Made by a program: the position numbers and the translations under genes. DNA of 22,971 nucleotides, taken from DASZMJ01 sp035551935. GTDB lineage: Bacteria > Planctomycetota > Planctomycetia > Isosphaerales > Isosphaeraceae. The notes under the pieces were generated by a model. The model made no database searches, was not told where the DNA came from, and worked only from the letters and a program-made list of their open reading frames with translations. The number at the start of each line of letters is the position of its first letter. Positions within the stretch are counted from its first letter, which is position 1. Location of the stretch: positions 1 through 22,971 of the forward strand of contig DASZMJ010000026.1 in assembly GCA_035551935.1 (NCBI GenBank). Direction: 5' to 3'. Of this stretch, positions 14,538 through 22,294 are shown one piece after another.

Positions 14538-16856
14538 ATGCCGAGCCTCCTCCGCGCCGGGAGGGGGGCCGGGGGCACCCCGGCCCGGACCGGCCTGCGC
14601 CGACGCTTCGCGCCCGAGTTGCGGCCCCTGGAGCCGCGGCACCTGCTCAGCGGCGGCCTCGCGCCGACGGACGAGGAGCAGTACCTCCTCGAGCTGATCA
14701 ACCAGGCCCGCAGCAACCCGGCGGCCGAGGGGCAGCGGCTCCTGGCCGTCGCGGCGACCGACCCGGTGATCCACGCGGCGGTCGCCGGCTGGAACCTCGG
14801 GACCTTCGCGTCGCTGATCTCGGGCGTCGGCCCGCTGCCGCCGCTGGCGTTCGACCCGAGGCTCAACGAGGCGGCGATCGACCACGACGTCTCGATGCTG
14901 ATCACCAACTCCCAGGTCCACTCGCCCGCCGGCTACCTGACCAACCCCGCCGTCGCGACCGCCGCCGACGGCCAGGTCTTCTTCCCGACCGGCGCCGGCG
15001 CCTGGGCCACGGGCGAGGACATCTACGCCTTCTCGGCGGGCGTCGACCCCTCGTCATTGACAAATTATGCAAATTACTTCAACGCGGCATTCCTGATCGA
15101 CTGGGGCAACCCCGACTTCAGCCACCTCCAGAACACCCTGGCGCCGGGCCCCGGCGAGTACGCGCCGGGGGGCCACCTGCCGTACAACTTCGTCGGCATC
15201 GGCCTGCTGCCGAATGCCCATCCGACGACCCCGCCGGCGCAGGGGATGGACGTCGGGCCGGTGCTCGTGACCGAGGAGTTCGGCTGGCGGCAGGGCGAGG
15301 CGGCGCTGACGGGCGTGGTCTACCAGGACAGCAACGGCAACGACTTCTACGACCCCGGCGAGGGCCTCGGCGGCGTGTCGATCGTGGCCGTCGGCCTGCA
15401 AGGGCAGGGGGCCTACGGGGTCCAGACCTGGGGCTCGGGCGGCTACACGCTGCCATTGCCCCCGGGGCTCTATAGCGTCACTGCCAGCGGCGGCGGGCTC
15501 GCCGCGCCGAGGACCACGACCGTCGCCGTCGGCCTCGACAACGTCGAATGGGACATCCAGCTCGCCCCCGCCCGCCCGGTCGTCGCCGTCGGGCCGGCTC
15601 AGATCGCCGTCTTCCGGCCGACGACCTCGACCTGGTACGTCCAGTCGGGTGGCGGCTCGGGCGGGGGCTCGTCGGGCGTCCCGTTCGGCCAGGGGACGCT
15701 CTACGGCGGCGACCCCGTCCCCGTGGCCGGCGCCGGGTCGTCGACGATCACCGTCTTCCAGCCGTCGACCTCGACGTTCTACATCCAGGGCGTCGGCGCC
15801 GTCCCGTTCGGCCAGGGCACCCTCTACGGCGGCGACCCGGTCCCGATCGTCGCCAACTACAACGGCCGGACCGACCTGGCCGTCTACCAGCCGTCGACCT
15901 CGACGTTCTACATCCAGGGCGTCGGCGCCATCCCGTTCGGCCAGGGCCGGCTCTACGGCGGCGACCCGATCCCGCTCGTGGCCGACTTCAACGGCCGCGG
16001 CCGCGACAACATCGCCGTCTACCAGCCCGACACCTCGACGTTCTACATCCAGGGGGTCGGCGCCATCCCCTTCGGCCAGGGCACGCTCTACGGCGGCGAC
16101 CCCAAGCCGCTCGTCGCCGACTTCAACGGCGACGGCAAGGCGGACCTGGCCGTCTACCAGCCCTCGACCTCGACGTTCTACATCCGGCTCTCGTCGGACC
16201 CGAGTCACCCCTACGCCGTCACGTTCGGCCAGGGGACGCTCTACGGCGGCGACCCGATCGCCGCGGCGGCCGACTTCAACGGCGACGGCAAGGCGGACCT
16301 GGCCGTCTACCAGGCGGCGACGGGCATCTGGTACGTGCGCCCCTCGGGCGGCGCGCCGCCCTATGCGATCTCCTTCGGCGGGCCGGGGACCGACCTGCCC
16401 GTCCCCGGCCGCTACGCCCTGCCGCACACGGTCGGCGCCCAGGCGGCCGGCCCGCCCCCGACCGGGGGCGATCCCGGCGCGGCCTTCCCGCCGCCGGGTG
16501 GTTCCCAGGCCGGCGGCACAGGCGCCGGCCCCAGCCCCTCGGCCGCCCTGGCGCTGGACCTCGCCGCCGCGCACCGCCGCCCGGCGCCGGCCGGTCGGGT
16601 CGCGACCGATCAACATCGTCTCGGTCAAGGGACCTTGGGTTTCAGGTACGTGTCGAGGAAATCGATCGCCTCCCGGGCCGTCCGCTCCAGGTCGGCGCCG
16701 CCCCAGCCGTGGCCGGCGCCGACGAGCAGCTCGACGCGGCCGGGGACGCCCGCGGCGGTCATCGCGTCGGCGAGCCGGAGGGCCTGGGAGTGGGGGACGA
16801 GCGGGTCCCTGGTCCCCTGGAAGGTCAGCACCGGCGCGTCGCCCTTGGTGACATAG
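14538..16856 (+). CDS. Large surface protein: LEPR motif, CAP domain, SdrD-like domain, VCBS/FG-GAP repeats
   Basis: The 772-aa product has LRPLEPRHLLSGG (residues 28-40), a full LEPR motif. A CAP/SCP-type domain follows (about 46-250): EEQYLLELINQARSNP, LAFDPRLNEAAIDHDVSM, GEDIYAFS and YNFVGIGLL. Next is an SdrD B-like segment, GVVYQDSNGNDFYDPGEGLG (about 258-277), then tandem repeats (352-630) and a Pro/Gly-rich tail. The start is ATG 14538 with GAGG 8 nt upstream. No stop occurs until 16856, so the frame runs 232 bp over the 3' end of the opposite-strand hydrolase; the last 80 or so residues look like antisense translation rather than a domain. A lost stop or a sequencing frameshift near 16600 is possible. 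It is probably anchored at or released from the cell surface; the ligand is unknown. Confidence 0.83.
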   Translation: MPSLLRAGRGAGGTPARTGLRRRFAPELRPLEPRHLLSGGLAPTDEEQYLLELINQARSNPAAEGQRLLAVAATDPVIHAAVAGWNLGTFASLISGVGPLPPLAFDPRLNEAAIDHDVSMLITNSQVHSPAGYLTNPAVATAADGQVFFPTGAGAWATGEDIYAFSAGVDPSSLTNYANYFNAAFLIDWGNPDFSHLQNTLAPGPGEYAPGGHLPYNFVGIGLLPNAHPTTPPAQGMDVGPVLVTEEFGWRQGEAALTGVVYQDSNGNDFYDPGEGLGGVSIVAVGLQGQGAYGVQTWGSGGYTLPLPPGLYSVTASGGGLAAPRTTTVAVGLDNVEWDIQLAPARPVVAVGPAQIAVFRPTTSTWYVQSGGGSGGGSSGVPFGQGTLYGGDPVPVAGAGSSTITVFQPSTSTFYIQGVGAVPFGQGTLYGGDPVPIVANYNGRTDLAVYQPSTSTFYIQGVGAIPFGQGRLYGGDPIPLVADFNGRGRDNIAVYQPDTSTFYIQGVGAIPFGQGTLYGGDPKPLVADFNGDGKADLAVYQPSTSTFYIRLSSDPSHPYAVTFGQGTLYGGDPIAAAADFNGDGKADLAVYQAATGIWYVRPSGGAPPYAISFGGPGTDLPVPGRYALPHTVGAQAAGPPPTGGDPGAAFPPPGGSQAGGTGAGPSPSAALALDLAAAHRRPAPAGRVATDQHRLGQGTLGFRYVSRKSIASRAVRSRSAPPQPWPAPTSSSTRPGTPAAVIASASRRAWEWGTSGSLVPWKVSTGASPLVT
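15587..16430 (+). repeat. Tandem VCBS/FG-GAP-like repeats within the CAP-domain protein
   Basis: At least five full units share YQPSTSTFYIQGVG and PFGQGTLYGGDP. The common string CTACGGCGGCGAC recurs at 15701, 15824, 15953, 16088 and 16241, giving unit lengths of 123, 129, 135 and 153 nt. A degenerate sixth unit follows. The calcium-loop-like segment is complete as DFNGDGKAD only in the last two units; earlier ones read AGAGSSTIT, NYNGRTD and DFNGRGRDN. Confidence 0.85.
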
Positions 16857-17512
16857 GAGATCGGCGAGGCCTCCCGCGCCGCCTCGGGCTTCTCCTCCGC
16901 CGTGCCGCCGAGGAAGTCCTTCAGCAGCGGTCGCGAGACCTCGGGGATGTCCGTCGCGAGCAGGTCGGAGGGCCCGAAGAAGTTGACGACCGCCCGGACC
17001 TTCGTGTCGGGCGCGTCGGCCGGCGCCTCCCCCTCGAGGCCGTCGCCGGCGCCCGTCACCCCGAGCATCAAGGCCAGGTGCCCGCCCGCCGAGAACCCCA
17101 TCGCGCCGACGCGTTCGGGATCGATCTTATGTTCCTTCGCGTGGACCTTGATCCAGCGCACCGCCGCCTTGACGTCGAGCACCTGCGCCGGGAACGTCTC
17201 CTTGGGGCAGAAGCGGTACTCGGGCGAGACGGCCACATAGCCCCGCCCGGCCAGCTCGTCGAGCACCCGGCGGTTGTCGCGCTTGTTGCCCGCCCGCCAC
17301 GCCCCGCCGTGGATGACGACGACCGCCGGGAACGGCCCCTCGCCCTCGCCCGGCCGCGCCAGGTCCAGCTTCAGCTCGCGGTCGCCGACCCTGGCATACA
17401 CCAGGTCCTCCCGCCGCTCCACCTTCGCCTCGCCGGCCGTCGCCGTCGCCGTCGCCGCGGCGGCCAGGACGAGTGCTAACGTGATCCAACGGACGCGTCG
17501 AGGAGCCATCAT
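16625..17512 (-). CDS. Exported alpha/beta hydrolase (esterase, BD-FAE/COesterase-like)
   Basis: The 295-aa product has a signal peptide (basic start, hydrophobic ITLALVLAAAATATATAG to about residue 27). The hydrolase core has the oxyanion motif HGGAW (68-72), nucleophile elbow GFSAGG with Ser141, acid Asp236 in GTRDPLVP and His268 in GAGHGW, so the triad is complete. The layout matches carbohydrate-acetyl or feruloyl esterase-like enzymes of the BD-FAE group; the substrate is not readable. The adk stop overlaps the ATGATG start by 4 nt, and GAGG just upstream favours the second ATG (17509). The 3' end overlaps the convergent surface-protein frame by 232 bp. Confidence 0.88.
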   Translation of the reverse strand: MMAPRRVRWITLALVLAAAATATATAGEAKVERREDLVYARVGDRELKLDLARPGEGEGPFPAVVVIHGGAWRAGNKRDNRRVLDELAGRGYVAVSPEYRFCPKETFPAQVLDVKAAVRWIKVHAKEHKIDPERVGAMGFSAGGHLALMLGVTGAGDGLEGEAPADAPDTKVRAVVNFFGPSDLLATDIPEVSRPLLKDFLGGTAEEKPEAAREASPISYVTKGDAPVLTFQGTRDPLVPHSQALRLADAMTAAGVPGRVELLVGAGHGWGGADLERTAREAIDFLDTYLKPKVP

Positions 17513-18231
17513 CGCCTCACATCACGGGTCGTTCGTTCATCCGATTCTTTGTCGTCGGCCGTCGTCCCGAGGCCCAGCGCGCGGCGGGCGTCGGCGTAGA
17601 CGGCCTCGGGGGGCTGCTCGCCGTCGACGCGGCGGTAGAGGTCGGGGAAGCGGGTGCGGTAGTGGTCGAGGATCGGCGTGGCGTGGGCGTCGTAGACGCG
17701 CTGGCGGACCTCGACGACCCCGGGGGCGTCGTCGGCCCGGCGCTCCAGCGGCGAGCCGTCGAGGTCGCAGGTCTCGTCGACCCGCGGGGGCCTGGTCACG
17801 AGGTGGTAGATCGCCCCGCACTTCGGGCAGACCCGGCGCCCGTTCATCCGCGCCACGGCGGCGGCGTGGCCGACGGCGATCTCGAGGTAGCAGTCGATCC
17901 GGAAGTCCAGCCGGCGCTCGAACTCCTCGAGCAACGGGACCTGCCCCAACGTCCTCGGGAAGCCGTCGAAGAGCAGCCGCGACGTGCCGGGGCGGGCCAG
18001 GTTCCGCCCCAGGAGCTCGAAGATCAGCGGGTCGGGCACGAGCTCGCCGGCGGCCAGGTGGGCCTGCACCCGACGGCCCAGGTCGTCGCCCCGGAGGACC
18101 GCCGCCCGGAGCATCTCGCCGGTCCGGACGAGCGTGTAGCCGTGCTCGGCGCCGAGCCGCTCGGCCAGGCTCGTCTTGCCGCTGCCCGGGCGGCCGAAGA
18201 TCACGACGTGGGCGGGTGGCGTCGGCGGCAC
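17509..18231 (-). CDS. adk: Adenylate kinase with zinc-type LID
   Basis: Adenylate kinase balances ATP + AMP with 2 ADP. The P-loop is GRPGSGKT (residues 13-20); RTGEMLR and LFDGFPRT are the AMP-binding and core motifs. The LID has CPKCGAIYH, then ETCDLDG and RADD, a Cys-Cys-Cys-Asp set like that of the zinc-binding Bacillus subtilis enzyme. I take GTG at 18231, with GGGAG 6 nt upstream, giving 240 aa; the longer frame to 18303 adds 24 residues unlike the family. Adk is often beside ribosomal protein and secY genes; here it is instead coupled to an exported hydrolase, so it could be a second copy. RTGEML replaces the usual STGDML, a mild deviation. Confidence 0.92.
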   Translation of the reverse strand: MPPTPPAHVVIFGRPGSGKTSLAERLGAEHGYTLVRTGEMLRAAVLRGDDLGRRVQAHLAAGELVPDPLIFELLGRNLARPGTSRLLFDGFPRTLGQVPLLEEFERRLDFRIDCYLEIAVGHAAAVARMNGRRVCPKCGAIYHLVTRPPRVDETCDLDGSPLERRADDAPGVVEVRQRVYDAHATPILDHYRTRFPDLYRRVDGEQPPEAVYADARRALGLGTTADDKESDERTTRDVRR

Positions 18232-18289
18232 GATCGACTCCCGGCGGATGAACCTCAGTCCAGCACCCGACGACAATCTACCAGGACAT

Positions 18290-18329
18290 CCGCGCCCGGC
18301 CAAGGGGCGGCGACGCGGGCCGGGCGCGG
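18290..18329. promoter_or_regulatory. 12-bp inverted repeat in the adk/permease divergent gap
   Basis: CCGCGCCCGGCC (18290-18301) is the exact reverse complement of 18318-18329, with a 16-nt loop. Just downstream, CCGAAA and TTTCGG (18334-18347) form a second small symmetric site. Both lie in the 194-bp gap between divergent genes, so they may be regulator sites or leader hairpins. The high GC content makes chance pairing more likely than usual. I could not place promoters. Confidence 0.3.
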
Positions 18330-18425
18330 GAATCCGAAACCTTTCGGCTTGGCGGCGGCGATGGCCCGGCGTATCCTTGGGGACAGTCGTCCCACGTCGC
18401 CCAGCGTCCGAGGGGTCGCCCGACG

Positions 18426-20372
18426 ATGTTCCCCGGCCCGGTCTTCCGCTTCGAGGTCGCCAGCCGACTCCGACTCGGGCGGGCGCACATGGCCCGCACC
18501 GGCTTCGGCCTGTTCGTCCTGATGCTCGTCTGGCTGAACTACTACGGCTGGTACGCCGTCGACGGCGGCGACCTCAGCCCGCGCCAGGCCGTCGAGCTCG
18601 GCCAGACGACCTTCGCCAGCTTCGCCGTCGGCCAGTTGCTCGCCGTCCTCCTGCTCGTGCCCCCGCTGACCGCCGGCGTCGTCGCGGCCGACCGGCAACG
18701 GAAGACGTTGCATTACTTGCTCACAAGTCGATTGACCGGCGCCGAGATCGTGCTGGGGCGGCTGGGGGCGCGGCTGTTGAACGTCGGGGCCTTGCTGATG
18801 GTCGGGCTGCCGGTCCTGGCGCTGCTGGCCCTGCTCGGCGGGATCGACCCGGTGCTCGTGGCCTTGGCCGCCGGCGCGGCGGCGAGCACGGCCGTCTTCG
18901 TGGCGGGGGCGTCGGCCCTGGTCTCCTTGAAGGCCCGCCGGGTCCGCGACGCGACCTTCACGGCGTTCGCGCTGGTGCTGCTCTGGCTGGTCGTGCCGCC
19001 GGTCGTCGCCTCCTGGGCCGCCCGGAGCACGTCGGCGATCGCCCCGAGGGTCGAGGCGGCCAACGCCTGGGTGCTGGCGACGCACCCATTCGCGTCGTTG
19101 GATTACACGAGGCTGCTGATCTGGCTCCAGTTCGGCTCGCGCGCCGGGCCCGTGCCGGTGGACCCGGCGGCGACGCTGCTCATGATCGGCCTCCAGGCGG
19201 GCCTCGGCGTCGGCTTCGCCCTGCTCGCCGGGGCGCGGCTGCGGGCGACGTACCGGGCCGAGGAGGGCCACGCCCGCGGCTGGCGGGCGTCCTGGCGATC
19301 CTTCCTGCGCCCGCGGCGGCTCCTGCCCCGGCCCCCCGTCGGCGACGACCCGGTCCGCTGGAAGGAGTGCCACACCGCCCGCGTCGGCGGCCTCGCCAGG
19401 GCCGTCGGCCTGCTCGCCTTCCTCGTCCTCGGCGGCATGGTGGCCTGGTGGACCGCCCGGCTCGGCGGGCCCGCCATCCGAGAAATGATAAAATATGGAT
19501 ATGCAAGTGAGCCGAAGTTCATCCCCGGCGACCCCGGCCAGACCCGGCAGCTCGACCTGCCCGGCGGGGCGCGGCGGATCGTCTTCACGAGGTGGCCGAC
19601 GCCGCCGACGTACACCCATCGCGACCGCGACTTCTTCGGCCTCTACCTCCGTCGGGTCATCCCCACGCTCACGTTCCTCTGGCTCGTCGGCCTGGCCTGC
19701 CTGGCCGCCGGCTCGATCACCTCGGAGCGCGAGGGGGACACCTGGATCAGCCTGACCTCCACCCCCCTCGACGGCCCCGACGTCCTCCTCCCCAAGATGA
19801 TCGGCGCCGCCTGGGGGATGCGATGGCCCGCCCTCGGCCTCCTCGCCCTGGCCGCGCTGGGCACGGTCACCGGCTCGATCCATCCGATTGGTTTGATATT
19901 GACATTCCTTTGTTTCATCGTTTTCGGCTGGTTCGCGATCGCGCTGGGGACGGCGCTGTCGCTGCGGCTGCCGACGACCTTCCGGGCGCAGTTCCTGACG
20001 CTGGCGGTGCTCGGCCTGGCCAACATCGTCGGCCAGACGGCCTTCAACGCGCTGCGCCTCTCGGCCGCGCCGATGATGCCGGCGACGATGCCGGTCGACG
20101 TCGGCCGGGCGTTGTTCTCGTCCCGCGACGTCGCGTTCCTGCTCGGGAATCGCCCGCCGAGGTTCACGGGCGCGTACTCGATCGAGCCGACGCCGTGGTG
20201 GTCGTTGCTCCTTTTATCGATCAGCCTCGTCCTCTACGCCGCCGGCGCCCTCGCGCTGACCCGAGCCGCCTTGCGGTCGTTCGACGCCGCCGCCGGCCGG
20301 CCGCGGCGGGCGGCCGCAGGCCGCGCCCCGGATGCGATCGTCGCCGGCGCGGTCGCCGCGGGGACGTCCTGA
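18426..20372 (+). CDS. ABC-2-type transporter permease, double-length (paralogue 1)
   Basis: The 648-aa membrane protein has many hydrophobic segments in two blocks. The first block holds ADRQRKTLHYLLTSRLTGAE (about residue 91 on); the second holds SEREGDTWISLTSTPLDG, then LLPKMIGA. Both fit the cytoplasmic E-R-x-x-x-T-x-x-x-L-L-x-T-P/R-L pattern of ABC-2 permeases, so the protein looks like two fused permease halves. The linker has GDDPVRWKECHTAR. It would act with a separate ATPase to move lipid, polysaccharide or peptide substrates, but none is visible. GAGGGG at 18410-18415 lies 10 nt before the ATG. AT-rich codon islands occur at 18706-18735, 19479-19510 and 19883-19928. The next gene is a paralogue 34 bp downstream. 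Confidence 0.82.
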   Translation: MFPGPVFRFEVASRLRLGRAHMARTGFGLFVLMLVWLNYYGWYAVDGGDLSPRQAVELGQTTFASFAVGQLLAVLLLVPPLTAGVVAADRQRKTLHYLLTSRLTGAEIVLGRLGARLLNVGALLMVGLPVLALLALLGGIDPVLVALAAGAAASTAVFVAGASALVSLKARRVRDATFTAFALVLLWLVVPPVVASWAARSTSAIAPRVEAANAWVLATHPFASLDYTRLLIWLQFGSRAGPVPVDPAATLLMIGLQAGLGVGFALLAGARLRATYRAEEGHARGWRASWRSFLRPRRLLPRPPVGDDPVRWKECHTARVGGLARAVGLLAFLVLGGMVAWWTARLGGPAIREMIKYGYASEPKFIPGDPGQTRQLDLPGGARRIVFTRWPTPPTYTHRDRDFFGLYLRRVIPTLTFLWLVGLACLAAGSITSEREGDTWISLTSTPLDGPDVLLPKMIGAAWGMRWPALGLLALAALGTVTGSIHPIGLILTFLCFIVFGWFAIALGTALSLRLPTTFRAQFLTLAVLGLANIVGQTAFNALRLSAAPMMPATMPVDVGRALFSSRDVAFLLGNRPPRFTGAYSIEPTPWWSLLLLSISLVLYAAGALALTRAALRSFDAAAGRPRRAAAGRAPDAIVAGAVAAGTS

Positions 20373-20406
20373 GCGCCGCCGAGTTCGCGAAGCGAGGAGC
20401 GTGGCG

Positions 20407-22218
20407 ATGGGTCCCGGGCCGGTCTTCGACGTCGAGCTGACGACCCAGGCGCGTCGCGCGCAGGCCTACGTCGCCCGGGTCGTCTACGGCCTCTTCCTCT
20501 TCTGGATCCTGCTGGAGACCTACGCCAACGTCGTTCCCGGGTCGTGGCGCGCGGCCGGCGGGAGGCCCGCGACGATCCGTGAGATCAGCAATTATGCCCA
20601 GAATACCTTCCTGTACGTGACGTTCTTCCAGGTCGTCGCGGTCCTGGCGCTGACGCCCGTGCTCGTCGCCGGGTCGATCGCCGGGGAGCGACAGCGGAAG
20701 ACGCTGCACTACCTGCTGTCGAGCCGCTTGACCGGCGTCGAGATCGTCGTCGGCAAGCTGCTGGCGCGGCTGCTGCTGCTCGGGGTGATCCTGGCGGTCG
20801 GCCTGCCGGTCCTGAGCCTCCTGACGCTCCTCGGGGGCGTCGACCCGAGGCTCGTGGCCCTGGCGTTCGCGGCCGACGTGTCGACGGCCGTCTTCCTCGG
20901 CGGCCTGGCGATCCTCGTCTCGACCTACGTCCCCCGCGCCGCCGACGCGATCGTGCGGACGTATGCGATCGGCCTGGCCTGGCTGTTCCTGCCGCCGATC
21001 GTCACGGTGATGCTCTCCGGCCAGTGGTACTATCCCTGGATCCGGCCGGTCGTCGTCTGGATCGACGCGACGAGCCCGCTGTCGATGGTCTACTCCCTCG
21101 TCCGCGGGCCGGCCGTCTGGCTCGACCGGCTGGCGTGGATGGTCGGGCTCCAGCTCGCGTTTGGGTCGGCGTTCGTGCTGATCGCCGTCTGGCGGCTCCG
21201 GCCCTCGTTCCGTCGCGGCGAGGGGCGTCGGGCGGTCGGCTCGGCCCTCGGCCGACGCTGGCGCTGGCGGGTGCTGGCCCGGCCCCCGATGGGCGACGAC
21301 CCGGTCCGCTGGAAGGAGTTCCACACCTCGCGGACCACCGGCGTCTCCAAGCTCCTCGCCCTCCTGCTCGGCCTGGCGATCGCCGCGATGGTCGGCTACG
21401 CGGCGTCGTACCTCGCGTGGCCGGCGTTCCAGGAATTGCGCGAGCACGGCTACGGCCGGGGGCCCGACGACCGGTTCACCGCGCGCGCGAGTTTCGGGTA
21501 TTTCGTGGGCGTCATCGGCGCCTTCTTCTCCACGACCATGATGCTCGGCGTCGCCGCCTCGGCGGCGAGTCGCGTGGCGACCGAACGCGAGGAGGACACC
21601 TGGACGAGCCTGGTAACGACCCCGATGGACGGCCGCGAGATCCTCCTGCCGAAGCTCCTGGGCGCCCTCCGCTCCGTCCGCTGGATCCTCCTGATGCCCG
21701 CGGCGCTCTGGCTCGTCGGCGTGGCCGCGGGGTCGCTCCATCCGCTGTCCCTGCCCGTCCTGGCGGTCGAGCTGGCCGTCTTCGGCGGGTTCGCCGCGGC
21801 GCTGGGGACGTATTTCTCCCTGACCTTGAAGACCACCAGCCGCGCCCAGGCCGCGACGATCGGCGTCCTGCTGGCCACGAACGTCCTCACGCTGATCGTC
21901 TTCACCCAGTTGCGGTACGAGTCCCCCTTCATGTTCGTCGGCTGCACGCCGGCGATCCTCGGCGGCTCGGCGATGGGCTACGAGTTCGTCGACGGTATCT
22001 TCCGAGATACGCTCCGATCCGGGACGGGTCATCCCTGGCGGATGGGTCATTGCGTGCCGGTGTTCTTCCTGAGCATCGCCCTCCATGGCGCGGCCACCTG
22101 GGCCTTGATCCGCGCCGCCTGCCGACGCTTCGACCGCGTCGTCGACCGACCCCGACGCCCGGCCGTGGCCTTGCCCCCGGTCCCCTCGAAGCCCCTGCCG
22201 AAGCCCGTCGCGGACTGA
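20407..22218 (+). CDS. ABC-2-type transporter permease, double-length (paralogue 2)
   Basis: The 603-aa product starts MGPGPVFDVELTTQARR, close to MFPGPVFRFEVASRLRL of the preceding gene. It shares GERQRKTLHYLLSSRLTG, GDDPVRWKEFHTSR and TEREEDTWTSLVTTPMDG with it at equivalent places, so the two arose by tandem duplication. Hydrophobic segments fall in two blocks as in paralogue 1. I take ATG 20407 because GAGGAG at 20394-20399 lies 7 nt upstream; the frame is open further 5' without a good site. The 34-bp gap implies one transcript, and the two proteins may form a heteromeric channel. Substrate and ATPase are not in the window; the upstream neighbour is a divergent adk. Confidence 0.84.
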   Translation: MGPGPVFDVELTTQARRAQAYVARVVYGLFLFWILLETYANVVPGSWRAAGGRPATIREISNYAQNTFLYVTFFQVVAVLALTPVLVAGSIAGERQRKTLHYLLSSRLTGVEIVVGKLLARLLLLGVILAVGLPVLSLLTLLGGVDPRLVALAFAADVSTAVFLGGLAILVSTYVPRAADAIVRTYAIGLAWLFLPPIVTVMLSGQWYYPWIRPVVVWIDATSPLSMVYSLVRGPAVWLDRLAWMVGLQLAFGSAFVLIAVWRLRPSFRRGEGRRAVGSALGRRWRWRVLARPPMGDDPVRWKEFHTSRTTGVSKLLALLLGLAIAAMVGYAASYLAWPAFQELREHGYGRGPDDRFTARASFGYFVGVIGAFFSTTMMLGVAASAASRVATEREEDTWTSLVTTPMDGREILLPKLLGALRSVRWILLMPAALWLVGVAAGSLHPLSLPVLAVELAVFGGFAAALGTYFSLTLKTTSRAQAATIGVLLATNVLTLIVFTQLRYESPFMFVGCTPAILGGSAMGYEFVDGIFRDTLRSGTGHPWRMGHCVPVFFLSIALHGAATWALIRAACRRFDRVVDRPRRPAVALPPVPSKPLPKPVAD

Positions 22219-22294
22219 TCGCGGCGCGCACGATGGGCCGGGTCCCCTCCCTCCAAACTCGCCGAATTGCCAAAGACCTCGCGAGCCGCGATCG

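Noticed and set aside
15587..16430. Regular repeats that might suggest a CRISPR array
   Set aside because: Units are 123-153 nt, coding, and translate to VCBS/FG-GAP-like repeats; there are no short direct repeats with unique spacers and no cas genes.
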